NCBI GenBank assembly: GCA_039976075.1
Contig: JBDWFY010000011.1
Span: forward strand, 372,001 to 436,000
Length of the DNA stretch: 64,000 bases
Source of the DNA: JBDWFY01 sp039976075
Lineage (GTDB): Bacteria; Pseudomonadota; Alphaproteobacteria; Rhizobiales; Stappiaceae
Direction of reading: 5' to 3'
Shown piece after piece: positions 32,608 to 41,804 of this stretch; position 1 is the stretch's first letter, and each line of letters starts with the position of its first letter. The notes beneath the pieces were generated by a model, which worked only from the letters and a program-made list of their open reading frames with translations, was not told the DNA's origin and did not search any database. Made by a program: the position numbers and the translations under genes.

Positions 32608-32773
32608 GTTACGCTCCGGAATCGAAACCAAAGTTTGAAATGAAGTGCATTATCCCGCAATTTGGATCTGTTCTTTTCCCAATAAGGCCCCATTTGAAAA
32701 GTGAAATCATACTTTCATTCATGGTTTAGGCAGACCGTCAAACGGTAAGCGCCCCTCAGGAGAGATAGTTCCG

Positions 32774-33988
32774 ATGGCTCAGAGACATTTCCTTGCTTGC
32801 TGCACTGTGGCGATTGGTGCACTGATGGCGCAACCCGGTCTGGCCCAGTCCGATAATCCGGTCGAGCAGGGGGCGCCCAATGTGCCGCAGTTCAAGCCCT
32901 ATTTCCCTGAGCAGACGCGAGCGCCTGCAATGGTTTCCGGCATTGCGCTTCAGGCACAGGTGCTGGCGGATGGGCTTGAGCATCCATGGGGGATTGCTGT
33001 TCTGCCATCGGGCGGGTATCTGGTCACCGAGAGATCGGGCGAACTGAGAATGCTGGCAAAGGATGGCACACTATCCGGTCCGATCGGGGGTGTTCCCAAG
33101 GTTCTGGCGCGGCGGCAGGGCGGCCTGCTAGACGTGACGCTGGATCCGGAATTCTCGAACAACCGACTGGTCTATCTCACTTTCTCCAAACCTCTGCCCA
33201 AAGGACTTTCTGCAACAGCGGCGGCACGTGGCCGCTTGTCTGAGGATGGCACGAAGCTTCAGGATGTTCAGGAGATATTCGTTCAGACGCCCGGATCGCC
33301 GACTCCAATGCATTATGGCTCGCGGATCCTGTTTGACAATGAAGGCCATGCCTTCATCACCACCGGTGAGCATTCAAGCGAAAACGAACGCGTGTTTGCC
33401 CAGGATCTGGATAAAACCTATGGCAAGGTGATCCGTCTCAACAAGGATGGCACGATCCCCGATGGCAACCCGTTTATCGCCCAGAGCGGGGCGGAACCTT
33501 CTATCTGGTCGTACGGTCACCGCAATATTCAGGGCGCAGCCATCAATCCCGCTTCGGGCCAACTCTGGACCATCGAACACGGCCCCCGGGGCGGAGATGA
33601 GCTGAACAAACCCGAGCCTGGCAAAAATTATGGCTGGCCCGTGATTTCCTATGGGGAGAATTACAGTGGCTCGCCGGTCGGGCAGGGCATCACCCAGGCG
33701 CCCGGCATGGAACAGCCGCGTTACTATTGGGATCCGGTCATCGCACCGGGCGGCATGACGTTCTATCAGGGCGACATGTTCCCCGACTGGAAGGGTGATA
33801 TCATTGCATCCTCCCTGCGTCCGGGCGGCCTCGTGCGCCTGAAGCTCGACGGCGACACCGTTGTCGGCGAAGAACGACTGCTGGAAGATATCGGTCGTGT
33901 CCGCGACGTACAGGAAGCCCCCGACGGTGCACTGCTGGTGCTGATCGATGCCGGCAATGGCAAGGTGCTCAGAGTGACGCCGAAATAG
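32774..33988 (+). CDS. PQQ-dependent aldose sugar dehydrogenase (YliI/Asd type)
   Basis: 404 residues with a Sec signal peptide (about 1-23, ALMAQPGLAQ). A six-bladed beta-propeller of the soluble glucose/aldose dehydrogenase family: EHPWGIAVLPSGGYLVTE, then GLLDVTLDPEFSNNRLVYL, then IWSYGHRNIQGAAI and EHGPRGGDELN, which include the histidine and Arg residues that hold PQQ. It oxidises aldoses in the periplasm and passes electrons to a quinone or cytochrome. No pqq biosynthesis genes are in the window. ATG 32774 follows AGGAGAG. A short degenerate copy of its 3' end may exist at 36009-36029. Confidence 0.9.
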   Translation: MAQRHFLACCTVAIGALMAQPGLAQSDNPVEQGAPNVPQFKPYFPEQTRAPAMVSGIALQAQVLADGLEHPWGIAVLPSGGYLVTERSGELRMLAKDGTLSGPIGGVPKVLARRQGGLLDVTLDPEFSNNRLVYLTFSKPLPKGLSATAAARGRLSEDGTKLQDVQEIFVQTPGSPTPMHYGSRILFDNEGHAFITTGEHSSENERVFAQDLDKTYGKVIRLNKDGTIPDGNPFIAQSGAEPSIWSYGHRNIQGAAINPASGQLWTIEHGPRGGDELNKPEPGKNYGWPVISYGENYSGSPVGQGITQAPGMEQPRYYWDPVIAPGGMTFYQGDMFPDWKGDIIASSLRPGGLVRLKLDGDTVVGEERLLEDIGRVRDVQEAPDGALLVLIDAGNGKVLRVTPK

Positions 33989-34052
33989 AAGGTGAAGAGG
34001 GGGCGTGCGGATACTTCAGTTACAATCGGAATGGCTGCGGTGAGCGCACCGT

Positions 34053-35501
34053 CTAAAGCCCGCCGGTTATCTTTTTGAGCGTTTGCCTGACATCCAAATA
34101 GCGGAAGCGGAACCCCGCTTTTATGAGCTTGTCGGGTATGACTTTTTGCCCTCCAAGTATCGTCTCACGCGCGAGGTCACCCAATACCCATTCCAGCGGC
34201 GCGGCGGGTATGCGAAAAATTGCAGGCCGATTGAGGCTTTGCGCCAGGGCATCGGTGAATTCTGCATTTCGAACCGGATTGGGGGCTGTCGCATTGACGG
34301 GCCCCTCAATTTCCTTTGATTCAATAATGAATGCGATCATGCGAACAACATCATCCAGCGCAACCCAGGACATCCACTGCTGAGCAGAACCGATCGGGCC
34401 ACCAAGGCCAAATTCAAACGGTGTCAAAAGCCGGGCTAACATGCCGCCTTCGACGCCAAATACCAAACCCAGCCTCAGGGTGACCAGCCGCACACCAAGC
34501 AGTTGCGCATCTTCTGCCGCAGTTTCCCAGCTCGAGCAAACATCATGAACAAAACAATTGCTTGCACCGGCATTTTCATCCAGTTCCTCATCGCCTTGCA
34601 AACCATACCAGCCAACGGCTGAGCCGCTTATCAGACTTTCCGGTTTGGTGTCCAGACGTCTGATCAGGTTCATGACCTGCTTCGTGATCTCCACGCGTGA
34701 TGCGATGATACGGTCGCGTTTGGCCTTACTCCACAGGCCATTGGCGATTGGATCGCCGGCCAGATTTATGATCACGTCAATCCGGTCGTCATGATGAATT
34801 TGGTGCAGATCTGTTACCACCCGGATAGGGCTTGCCAATTCTTCTGCATGGGATTTATCACGGGTCAAAACAGTCACATCGTGATTTCCCCGCACCAATG
34901 CCTCTACGAGCCTCGTGCCAATGAACCCCGTGCCGCCGGTAATCAAAATCCGTTTGCGCTCGCTCAATTCAGATACAAGAAGGTCGGCAGCTGGTTGGAG
35001 CAACCGGTCACTGCGGCTTGCCGCAAGCAGGTCACGAACGCCAAAAATTCCAACGCCCACGGCAGAGATCGTCGCAAGAACGGTCCACCACCCGTAATGC
35101 GTTGATACAAGTTTCGTTTCCAGCATAGACCACGCGTAGAGATACGGAGCTGCCAGAGCCAGGATAGCGCCATAATTCAGCGCCAGCAGGGTGTGATTGA
35201 TGCGCTCGGTTGCGGGTAGTATTCGTGTGAGGTCTTCTTCCACGAAGTCCCAAAGCGTAATGAAGACCTCAATCGCCAGAATGGTTGCCAGGACGACGGT
35301 CAATATCCCGTGTGGTTCAAACCATCCAAAGCATACAAAGATCAGTGCATACAAAAGATTGCGCACGCCATGCAGTCTGAGTTCGTTTTTCTGCGACGCC
35401 CGCCAGGCAAGACGCTCAGTCCCCTCGTGATGGTAAAGTGTATCGAATGCACCCATGAAAACCTGAACACTAATCAGTGTCCACAATACTGGATTATCCA
35501 T
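34053..35501 (-). CDS. Membrane-fused TIGR01777/YfcH-type epimerase-like protein
   Basis: 482 residues in two parts. Residues 1 to about 165 are a hydrophobic domain with four to five helices (VQVFMGAFDTLYHHEGTER, HGVRNLLYALIF, ITLWDFVEED), and residues about 175-482 are a TIGR01777 NAD-dependent epimerase/dehydratase-like domain (ILITGGTGFIGTRLVEAL, RIDVIINLAGDPIA, SGSAVGWYGLQGDEELDE, LRLGLVFG). YfcH-type proteins usually stand alone at about 300 residues; the fusion tethers it to the membrane. Substrate unknown. The downstream side is convergent with the PQQ dehydrogenase gene. Confidence 0.88.
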   Translation of the reverse strand: MDNPVLWTLISVQVFMGAFDTLYHHEGTERLAWRASQKNELRLHGVRNLLYALIFVCFGWFEPHGILTVVLATILAIEVFITLWDFVEEDLTRILPATERINHTLLALNYGAILALAAPYLYAWSMLETKLVSTHYGWWTVLATISAVGVGIFGVRDLLAASRSDRLLQPAADLLVSELSERKRILITGGTGFIGTRLVEALVRGNHDVTVLTRDKSHAEELASPIRVVTDLHQIHHDDRIDVIINLAGDPIANGLWSKAKRDRIIASRVEITKQVMNLIRRLDTKPESLISGSAVGWYGLQGDEELDENAGASNCFVHDVCSSWETAAEDAQLLGVRLVTLRLGLVFGVEGGMLARLLTPFEFGLGGPIGSAQQWMSWVALDDVVRMIAFIIESKEIEGPVNATAPNPVRNAEFTDALAQSLNRPAIFRIPAAPLEWVLGDLARETILGGQKVIPDKLIKAGFRFRYLDVRQTLKKITGGL

Positions 35502-36079
35502 TTGCTATTCCTATAGATCCTTGGAGACTGGTTCCTGACGAACCCGGAAACGGAGCCATCTGAATTCGTTTGTTTCAATCCGGCTGATTGACGTTTCAAA
35601 TTTCTTCATTCATCTCTCGCACATTAAATCTCTTTTATCTGTCATTTCTGTATAAAGAGAAATATTCGACCAAATAAAAAGATCGCTCTATGTGTGGCTC
35701 TTTCATTTTGACTTGATGAGGAAAAGCATTTGGTCTTCCGTCATCATCAGCATGTACAGCAGAGTTTCTGGAAGAGACGACCGATTGGGTGCCAATGATT
35801 TGATGTCTGGATAACGCCTCGTTGTCTGCCCGATTCTCTGCGATACAAATCGTATTCCTCTATCGCATCAGTTGGTGGGATTTCTTTATTTCTGTCATTA
35901 CTGTAATTTATGTCTTAAAGGAAATTTAGTCAAGCCATTGCGTTCGATAGTGAGAAGTAAGGCTTGATGATCTCGCAGTGAGGAACAGTATTGTTTCCGC
36001 GACGGCGCGGTGCTCAGAGCGACGCCGAAGGGGTAGGCAAGATGCACGCGGTGGACTGGAACGATGTGCCGCCGGATTG
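35502..36079. other. AT-rich intergenic stretch of 578 bp
   Basis: No ORF above chance. The motif CTGTCATT-N-CTGTA occurs near 35650 and near 35900, and TCAAGCC/GGCTTGA (35930-35936/35961-35967) is a short inverted repeat. At 36009-36029 there is a 20-of-21 match to the last codons of the PQQ dehydrogenase (33964-33984), followed by an in-frame TAG at about 36034, so part of this region may be decayed coding DNA. Confidence 0.4.
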
Positions 36080-39000
36080 TCAGCCGGAGGCTGCTGGCTT
36101 CCTCGATACGCGCTCCCGCAGCCGCTCGATGAGCACATAGAGCACTGGTACGAGCACAAGGCTCAAGACCGTGGCGACGATCATTCCGCCAAAGACAGCG
36201 GTGCCGAGTGAGCGGCGGGCGGCGGAACCGGCACCGCTTGCGATCACCAGCGGCACCACACCCAGGATGAAAGCGAAGGCGGTCATCAGCAACGGCCTGA
36301 TCCGGATGCGCGCCGCTTCCATCGCCGCTTCCTCGACCGACAGGCCCTCATCACGCCGCCTCCGCGCGAATTCAACGATCAGGATGGCGCCCTTGCTGGC
36401 GAGTCCGATCAGCATGACAAGCCCGATCTGGCAATAGATGTTGTTGTCGTAACCCCGCATCCACTGTGCCGTCAGCGCACCGAACAGGGCAAGCGGCACG
36501 GCCAGCAACACCATGAACGGCATGACGAAACTTTCATACTGGGCGGCCAGGAACAGGAAGGCGAAGACGATTGCCAGCGCAAAAAGAACCGGTGCGACGT
36601 TGCCTGCCTTGAGTTCCTGATAGGCATTGCCCGTCCACTCGAAGCTGTAACCCTGAGGCAGGCTTTGTGTCGCCAGGCTGGTCAGGGAGGTGATGGCCTG
36701 GCTGGAGCTGTACCCTTCGCCCGGTGCACCATTGATGCTGGTTGAACGGAACAGATTGTAGTGGTTGATGGTGCGTGCGCCGATCCGGGGCTGCACACTC
36801 ACCAGGGTGCTCAGGGGCACCATGGCGCCGCTGGCATTGCGCACATAAAGGCGGCCGATGTCCTCCTCGGCCTGACGCGCGTCGATATCGGCTTGCAAAT
36901 ATACTTTGTAGACCCGACCGAAAATATTGAAATCATTGACATAGATGCCACCAAGGAAAGTCTGGAGCGCATCGAAAACATCGCCCACCGCCACGCCCTC
37001 GGTCAACGCCTTGACCCGGTTGAGTTCGATGTGACGTTGGGGCGTGCTGGCGGAGAACGGGCTGAACAGGCCGGCAAGATCTTGCTGTGCATTTCCCGCC
37101 GACACCAAATCCTGGGTCACCTGTTGCAGGTCTGCCAGCGAGCCGCCGGTTGTGTCCTGCAGCTCGAACTGAAAACCACCGGTTGGCGACAGGCCGAAGA
37201 TAGGAGGGGGATTGAAGGAAGCGAGCACGCCGCCGGGCAATTCGTCGAACTGCGCCTGTGCCTTGGCCATCAGTGCCGCCACGCCCTCGTCTTTCCCGCT
37301 GCGTTGGTCCCATGGTTCAAGAATAGCAAACAGGTTGCCCAGATTGGGCGCAGAGGTGCTGGTCAGGAAATTGAAGCCGGTGAAGGTGATGACGCCTTTG
37401 ACGCCCGGCAAGGCGTGCAGAATTGCGTAGGCTTCATCAATGACCTTCTGGGTTTGCCCCAGCGCGGTGCCCTCCGGCGTCTCCAGGCTGATGATGAAAT
37501 AGCCCTGGTCTTCATCGGGAATGAATCCGGTCGGGACGATGGAAAACATGTAGACGGTGCCGGCCAACAGGGCGACAAACCCTAGCGCCACCGGTTGCCA
37601 GACCCGAATGAACCAGCCGACCACGGCCTCATAGCGCTGGCTGAACCAGGCGAAGCCGTCATCGAAACGCTGGATGAATTTCGCTTTCGGCCGTGCCCCG
37701 CCAAGCAATAATCCGCACAAGGCAGGGCTGAGTGTCAGGGCGTTGAGCGCTGAAATGGCAACAGCCGCGGCTATGGTCAGCGCAAATTGCTGGTAGAGCT
37801 TGCCGGTCAGGCCCGGCATCAAGGCAACAGGTATGAATACAGCCATCAACACAAGAGACGTGGCGACAATCGGTCCGGTGACCTCGTCCATGGCAAGGCG
37901 GGCTGCCTGCTTTGGGTCCGTTTCCCCGTTCTCGATGTGGCGCGATACGTTTTCCACCACGACGATCGCATCATCGACCACAAGCCCAACCGCCAGCACC
38001 AGGCCGAACAAGGTCAGCAGGTTGATGGAAAATCCCAGGGCGAGCATCAGGGCGAATGTACCGATCAGACAGACCGGAATGGTAATCACCGGAATGAGCG
38101 CCGCCCGCAGGTTGGGTAGAAAGATGACGATGACGAAAACAACAAGCAGGATTGCCTCGACCAGCGTAAACAGCACGTCTCGAATGGCTTCACGGTCGAA
38201 ATTTGTGGTGTCGTAGATGACCGTATATTCCAGCCCCTTGGGGAAATCCTGCGACAACCGGGCCATGGTTTCGCGCACCTGAGACGCCAGCTGCAGGGCA
38301 TTGGCTCCCGGAAGTTGCATAATACCCAGGCCCACGGTTGGACTGCCATCGAGAGTCGAACTGAACGAATAGTCTTCTGCGCCCAGCTCTACTCGCGCCA
38401 CATCCTGCACAGTGATGACGGCATTGTCCGCACCGGTGCCGATGATGACGTTCTCGAATTCCTCCTTGCTTTTCAGTCTTCCCCCGGCCGTCAGGGTCAG
38501 TTGGAATTTTTGGCTTTTGGCGGTCGGCGGTGCCCCGATGGCGCCTGCGGCGACTTGCTGGTTCTGCTCGGTGATCGCGTTAAAGACGTCCGCCGCCGTC
38601 AGGTTCAGGCTTGCGAGTTTTTCCGGATCCAGCCAGATGCGCATGGCATAAACCCGCTCGCCCCACACCATTACCGAGCCGACCCCGGGAATGCGTTTCA
38701 GGCGGTCAGTGATATGAATATCGGCATAATTTGAGATGAACAGTTCGTCGAACTGACCGTCGGGCGAAATCAGGTTGACGCCGAGGGTAAGGTCGACCGA
38801 TTCTTTGGTCACCTTCACCCCTTGCGCGATCACCGCGTCGGGAAGTTGCGCCATTGCGGTGGACACCCGGTTTTGGGTATCCATCGCCGCCACGTCGAGA
38901 TCGTAACCTTCTTCAAAGGTCACCGTAATATTCGATGTGCCGTCGTTGGAGCTGGTCGACGACATGTAGGTCATGCCCTGAACGCCGTTGATTTGCTCTT

Positions 39001-39199
39001 CCAGCGGAATGGTCACCGCCTGTTCAACCACTTCGGCACTGCCGCCGGTATAGGTTGCACTGACGACCACGGTCGGCGGCACGACTTCCGGGAATTCGCC
39101 GACCGGCAGCAGCGGAATGGAAATTAAACCGGCGATGACGATGACGATGGCAATGACTGAGGCGAAAACCGGCCTGGAAATGAAAAATCGGCTCAGCAT
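36080..39199 (-). CDS. RND-family multidrug efflux transporter, HAE1 type
   Basis: 1039 residues, normal AcrB/MexB length with twelve predicted helices and two large periplasmic loops. The proton-relay aspartates are in GLVVDDAIVVVENV, and the helix-10 lysine is in GLASKGAILIVEFARRRRDEG. N-terminus MLSRFFISRPVFASVIAI is typical. It exports hydrophobic compounds from the periplasm and inner membrane by proton antiport, with the adaptor encoded directly upstream (stop and start are adjacent, so the two are one operon). No TolC-type outer-membrane gene and no TetR regulator are adjacent; both must be elsewhere. Confidence 0.95.
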   Translation of the reverse strand: MLSRFFISRPVFASVIAIVIVIAGLISIPLLPVGEFPEVVPPTVVVSATYTGGSAEVVEQAVTIPLEEQINGVQGMTYMSSTSSNDGTSNITVTFEEGYDLDVAAMDTQNRVSTAMAQLPDAVIAQGVKVTKESVDLTLGVNLISPDGQFDELFISNYADIHITDRLKRIPGVGSVMVWGERVYAMRIWLDPEKLASLNLTAADVFNAITEQNQQVAAGAIGAPPTAKSQKFQLTLTAGGRLKSKEEFENVIIGTGADNAVITVQDVARVELGAEDYSFSSTLDGSPTVGLGIMQLPGANALQLASQVRETMARLSQDFPKGLEYTVIYDTTNFDREAIRDVLFTLVEAILLVVFVIVIFLPNLRAALIPVITIPVCLIGTFALMLALGFSINLLTLFGLVLAVGLVVDDAIVVVENVSRHIENGETDPKQAARLAMDEVTGPIVATSLVLMAVFIPVALMPGLTGKLYQQFALTIAAAVAISALNALTLSPALCGLLLGGARPKAKFIQRFDDGFAWFSQRYEAVVGWFIRVWQPVALGFVALLAGTVYMFSIVPTGFIPDEDQGYFIISLETPEGTALGQTQKVIDEAYAILHALPGVKGVITFTGFNFLTSTSAPNLGNLFAILEPWDQRSGKDEGVAALMAKAQAQFDELPGGVLASFNPPPIFGLSPTGGFQFELQDTTGGSLADLQQVTQDLVSAGNAQQDLAGLFSPFSASTPQRHIELNRVKALTEGVAVGDVFDALQTFLGGIYVNDFNIFGRVYKVYLQADIDARQAEEDIGRLYVRNASGAMVPLSTLVSVQPRIGARTINHYNLFRSTSINGAPGEGYSSSQAITSLTSLATQSLPQGYSFEWTGNAYQELKAGNVAPVLFALAIVFAFLFLAAQYESFVMPFMVLLAVPLALFGALTAQWMRGYDNNIYCQIGLVMLIGLASKGAILIVEFARRRRDEGLSVEEAAMEAARIRIRPLLMTAFAFILGVVPLVIASGAGSAARRSLGTAVFGGMIVATVLSLVLVPVLYVLIERLRERVSRKPAASG

Positions 39200-40357
39200 T
39201 CAACCGCCTGCCTTGTTGCCGGTTGATTCAGCGGATGGCTTGTCAACCCGCACGGCCTTGCCAGTCCGGACCCGCTGCTGCCCCTGTACAATCACTGTTT
39301 CTCCGGATTTCAGTCCGGATGTGACGATACGGCGACCCTCATAGGCGCGGCCTACTTCCACTCGCTGCATCTGGGCCTTGTCGTCCTTGTCCACGACGAA
39401 TACGAAGAACCCGGCCTGATCCTGCCCAACCGCTTCCGCCGGCACTGTCACCTGGTTTGGCTGCTTGGTGAGCTGGATGCTCACCTGCGCATATTGGCCG
39501 GGTCGCAGCGTTTTTTCGGGATTGGGAAACACCGCACGCACCGCGATCGTACCTGTCGCCGGATCGACGCCGGGTCCGGAGAAATCGAGCGAACCCGAAT
39601 GGGGATGTGTGCTGCCGTCGATCAGGTTGATGGCGACAGTCAGGTCCGGATCTGACAGCCGATATTTTTCCAGTTCCAGAAACTGTCGTTCACTGGGTCT
39701 GATATAAACATAGAGCGGATCCATCTGGATCAGTTCCACCAGCACCGTATCGTTGGCTGAAACCACGTTGCCGATGTCCTGAAAGACCCGGCCGATGCGC
39801 CCCTCTATCGGCGCTGATACTGTTGTGTAATCGAGATTAACCTGCGCTGTTTCTACAGCGCCTTTGCTGCTGTCCAGATCGCCTTGCGCCTGGGCTTCAT
39901 TGGTGGTTTTTTCGTCTATCGTCTCAGGTGAAACCGTCCCGTCCTTGGCAAGGACGGAAAAGCGCGCCACTTCTTTCTTGGCGAATTCAAGACTGGCCTG
40001 GTTCTTGTCCTGCTCGCCCTTGAGCCGCGTCAGTTCCGATGTATAGGGACGCTGGTCGATGACGAAGAGGGTGTCGCCCTTGCCAATATCTGCGCCTTCG
40101 GTAAAGGGGCGGGATACCACATGGCCATCGACGCGCGAGCGGATCGATACCGTGTTGGGCGCTTGCGTCCGCCCTGTCATTTCCAGGAACAGCGGCACGG
40201 TTTCCGTGGTCGCCTGGGCCACAACCACCTTTGGCGCTGCAGCCACCGGTGCTTTTGACTCATTTTCCTGACAACCGGCGAGGACCACCATCAAGCAAAG
40301 TGGCAGGGCGCAACGTATCGTCCGGTCTCTCGCTATGAAATGCCACAACAAACGCAC
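39200..40357 (-). CDS. RND efflux periplasmic adaptor (MexA/AcrA family), lipoprotein
   Basis: 385 residues. Lipobox VVLAGC with C29 as the lipidated residue anchors it in the inner membrane. Order of domains: barrel-sandwich half (RSRVDGHVVSRPFTEG), alpha hairpin (about 100-165), second lipoyl half (VSAPIEGRIGRVFQDIGNVV), beta barrel, and membrane-proximal domain (VTVPAEAVGQDQAGFFVFVV). It links the RND pump encoded immediately downstream to an outer-membrane channel. The ATG at 40357 is the only good start. No regulator gene is next to it. Confidence 0.94.
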   Translation of the reverse strand: MRLLWHFIARDRTIRCALPLCLMVVLAGCQENESKAPVAAAPKVVVAQATTETVPLFLEMTGRTQAPNTVSIRSRVDGHVVSRPFTEGADIGKGDTLFVIDQRPYTSELTRLKGEQDKNQASLEFAKKEVARFSVLAKDGTVSPETIDEKTTNEAQAQGDLDSSKGAVETAQVNLDYTTVSAPIEGRIGRVFQDIGNVVSANDTVLVELIQMDPLYVYIRPSERQFLELEKYRLSDPDLTVAINLIDGSTHPHSGSLDFSGPGVDPATGTIAVRAVFPNPEKTLRPGQYAQVSIQLTKQPNQVTVPAEAVGQDQAGFFVFVVDKDDKAQMQRVEVGRAYEGRRIVTSGLKSGETVIVQGQQRVRTGKAVRVDKPSAESTGNKAGG

Positions 40358-40702
40358 GTGTTACCCCACAAGCCTTGCCACAATCGTGAAACAGCATAGG
40401 CCGATCGCTCCGCCAGCAGCAACCGAAATCTATGCGTTATCGGATTTCAAATCACACCGCTGATACATGGTGAAACCTCTCCGAGGGCACCGCAACAAAC
40501 GCGTCATATTGCCCATCCTGTTCCGCCAGTGTTCCCGTAAAAGTCCCCGGCGACGCACTCAGACAGTCTTTTCGGTTGGCGTGCTTCTTTTCTCCTCCAA
40601 CAACAAATTCTGAAATAACGGAATGCTTGCGATCCATTCGGAATGGCAGGATTGAGGCCGGTTTTTCATTTACCCATGGGGAATGATAGTCTGTTTCTCG
40701 AA
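40358..40702. other. Intergenic stretch upstream of the efflux operon
   Basis: 345 bp between the adaptor start and the deaminase stop. A 61-codon minus-strand frame (40452-40637) encodes a protein-like tail (GQYDAFVAVPSERFHHVSA) but lacks a ribosome-binding site; it could be a fragment of a lost gene. The efflux promoter must lie here, but I see no clear operator. Confidence 0.35.
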
Positions 40703-41212
40703 CTAGGTATTATTCCAAAAGCCCGAATGGGGAACCCTGGCTTCCTCCAGCAAGATTGGTCCGACAACGACGGTTGGGTGATGAGGCGAGGATTCAAATA
40801 CAACGTGACACGGAACATTGAGTACTGGCGGGTGAGGCACTTCTTCGCTGGTACACAGTCCAATCAGCTCGCATTCGGGCAGGCCAAATGCAACAGCCCG
40901 CACACCTGCCCAGAATGTTGCACCGGCGCACATCGCACAGGGTTCGGTGCTGGTGACCATAACCAGTCGTCCCAACTCCTCGGTCGTGAATTTGCGCGAC
41001 GCCTTGCTTATGAGGTTCTGTTCCGCATGGCAGGTGACATCGTTCCGTTCGCCCACCGTATTTTCAGCTTCCAGAACAATCTTCCCATACAGATCACACA
41101 GGAGCGCACCAAACGGGTGATTGCCCTTGCTGCGTGCTGACGACGCCAATTCAAAGGCTCGGCGCATCAAATTGTCGAGAGGCAGGCCACTTAGGTCATG
41201 CGGAGTTGCCAT
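40703..41212 (-). CDS. Nucleoside/CMP-dCMP-type deaminase
   Basis: 169 residues from ATG 41212 (GGGAAAA before it), better supported than the 41260 start. Zinc-dependent cytidine-deaminase fold: H62-A-E64 and P91-C92-x2-C95 form the catalytic site, with E64 the proton shuttle. It deaminates a base or nucleoside such as guanine, cytosine or a modified purine; the family-specific residues do not let me choose. It stands alone with about 590 bp of upstream sequence. Confidence 0.88.
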   Translation of the reverse strand: MATPHDLSGLPLDNLMRRAFELASSARSKGNHPFGALLCDLYGKIVLEAENTVGERNDVTCHAEQNLISKASRKFTTEELGRLVMVTSTEPCAMCAGATFWAGVRAVAFGLPECELIGLCTSEEVPHPPVLNVPCHVVFESSPHHPTVVVGPILLEEARVPHSGFWNNT

Positions 41213-41804
41213 TTTTTCCCATTTCCTGGTTTGTGGTTCGGTTTGGTGGCGTACGTACATCCAAACGTAACATTATGGACAGGTGTGAGGGTTGTCGAGG
41301 CAACGGATCGAGCTGTGACAGACAGAAAGGAGACGTTGAACCTAAGAGGTTGTCGGTCGTTTTTGTCCGTCGAACTGCCGGTCACTTGGATGAAAGACTG
41401 GTATTATTTCTGCGACAGCGATGTTCCAGAAACCCCAGTTGGCGTGTTACTTCTGCTGATCCCTACCGGAAGCGGCACAGTGCCCTGAGCAGTGCCGAAA
41501 TAGGAGGCAAGGGGAGTGCGTGGGGAGGCATGCGTCACAATCAGCATGGCAATTTACTGTCCAAAGTGAGAGACGGGCCGCTTTCGACAAGGACAGCTTT
41601 TTTATTGATGCGCGAGATCCTTTGTAACCGGACCCCAATGTGCGCCAGAATCGTGTTTCGCTCAGGAGTCGGGCCTCGTTTGCTCAAGAATCGACAGTCA
41701 CGAAACTTCATTGAACAGGCGATGCGATCTTTACATAGGTGTTTGGAACGAGTTTAAATTCCAAGTAGCCAAATAAGTTGGACGTGATGTGAGGAAAATA
41801 GGAC
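41213..41804. other. Intergenic stretch before the 2-oxoacid oxidoreductase operon
   Basis: About 590 bp. A 207-codon plus-strand frame (41134-41757) overlaps the deaminase gene antisense, is rich in Arg and Ser, and shows no domain; I treat it as chance. No FNR box, terminator or repeat stands out. The operon promoter should be in the last 150 bp, where composition is more A+T-rich. Confidence 0.4.

Noticed and set aside
41134..41757. 207-codon plus-strand frame before the 2-oxoacid oxidoreductase operon
   Set aside because: Begins antisense to the deaminase, no ribosome-binding site, Arg/Ser-rich, no domain.
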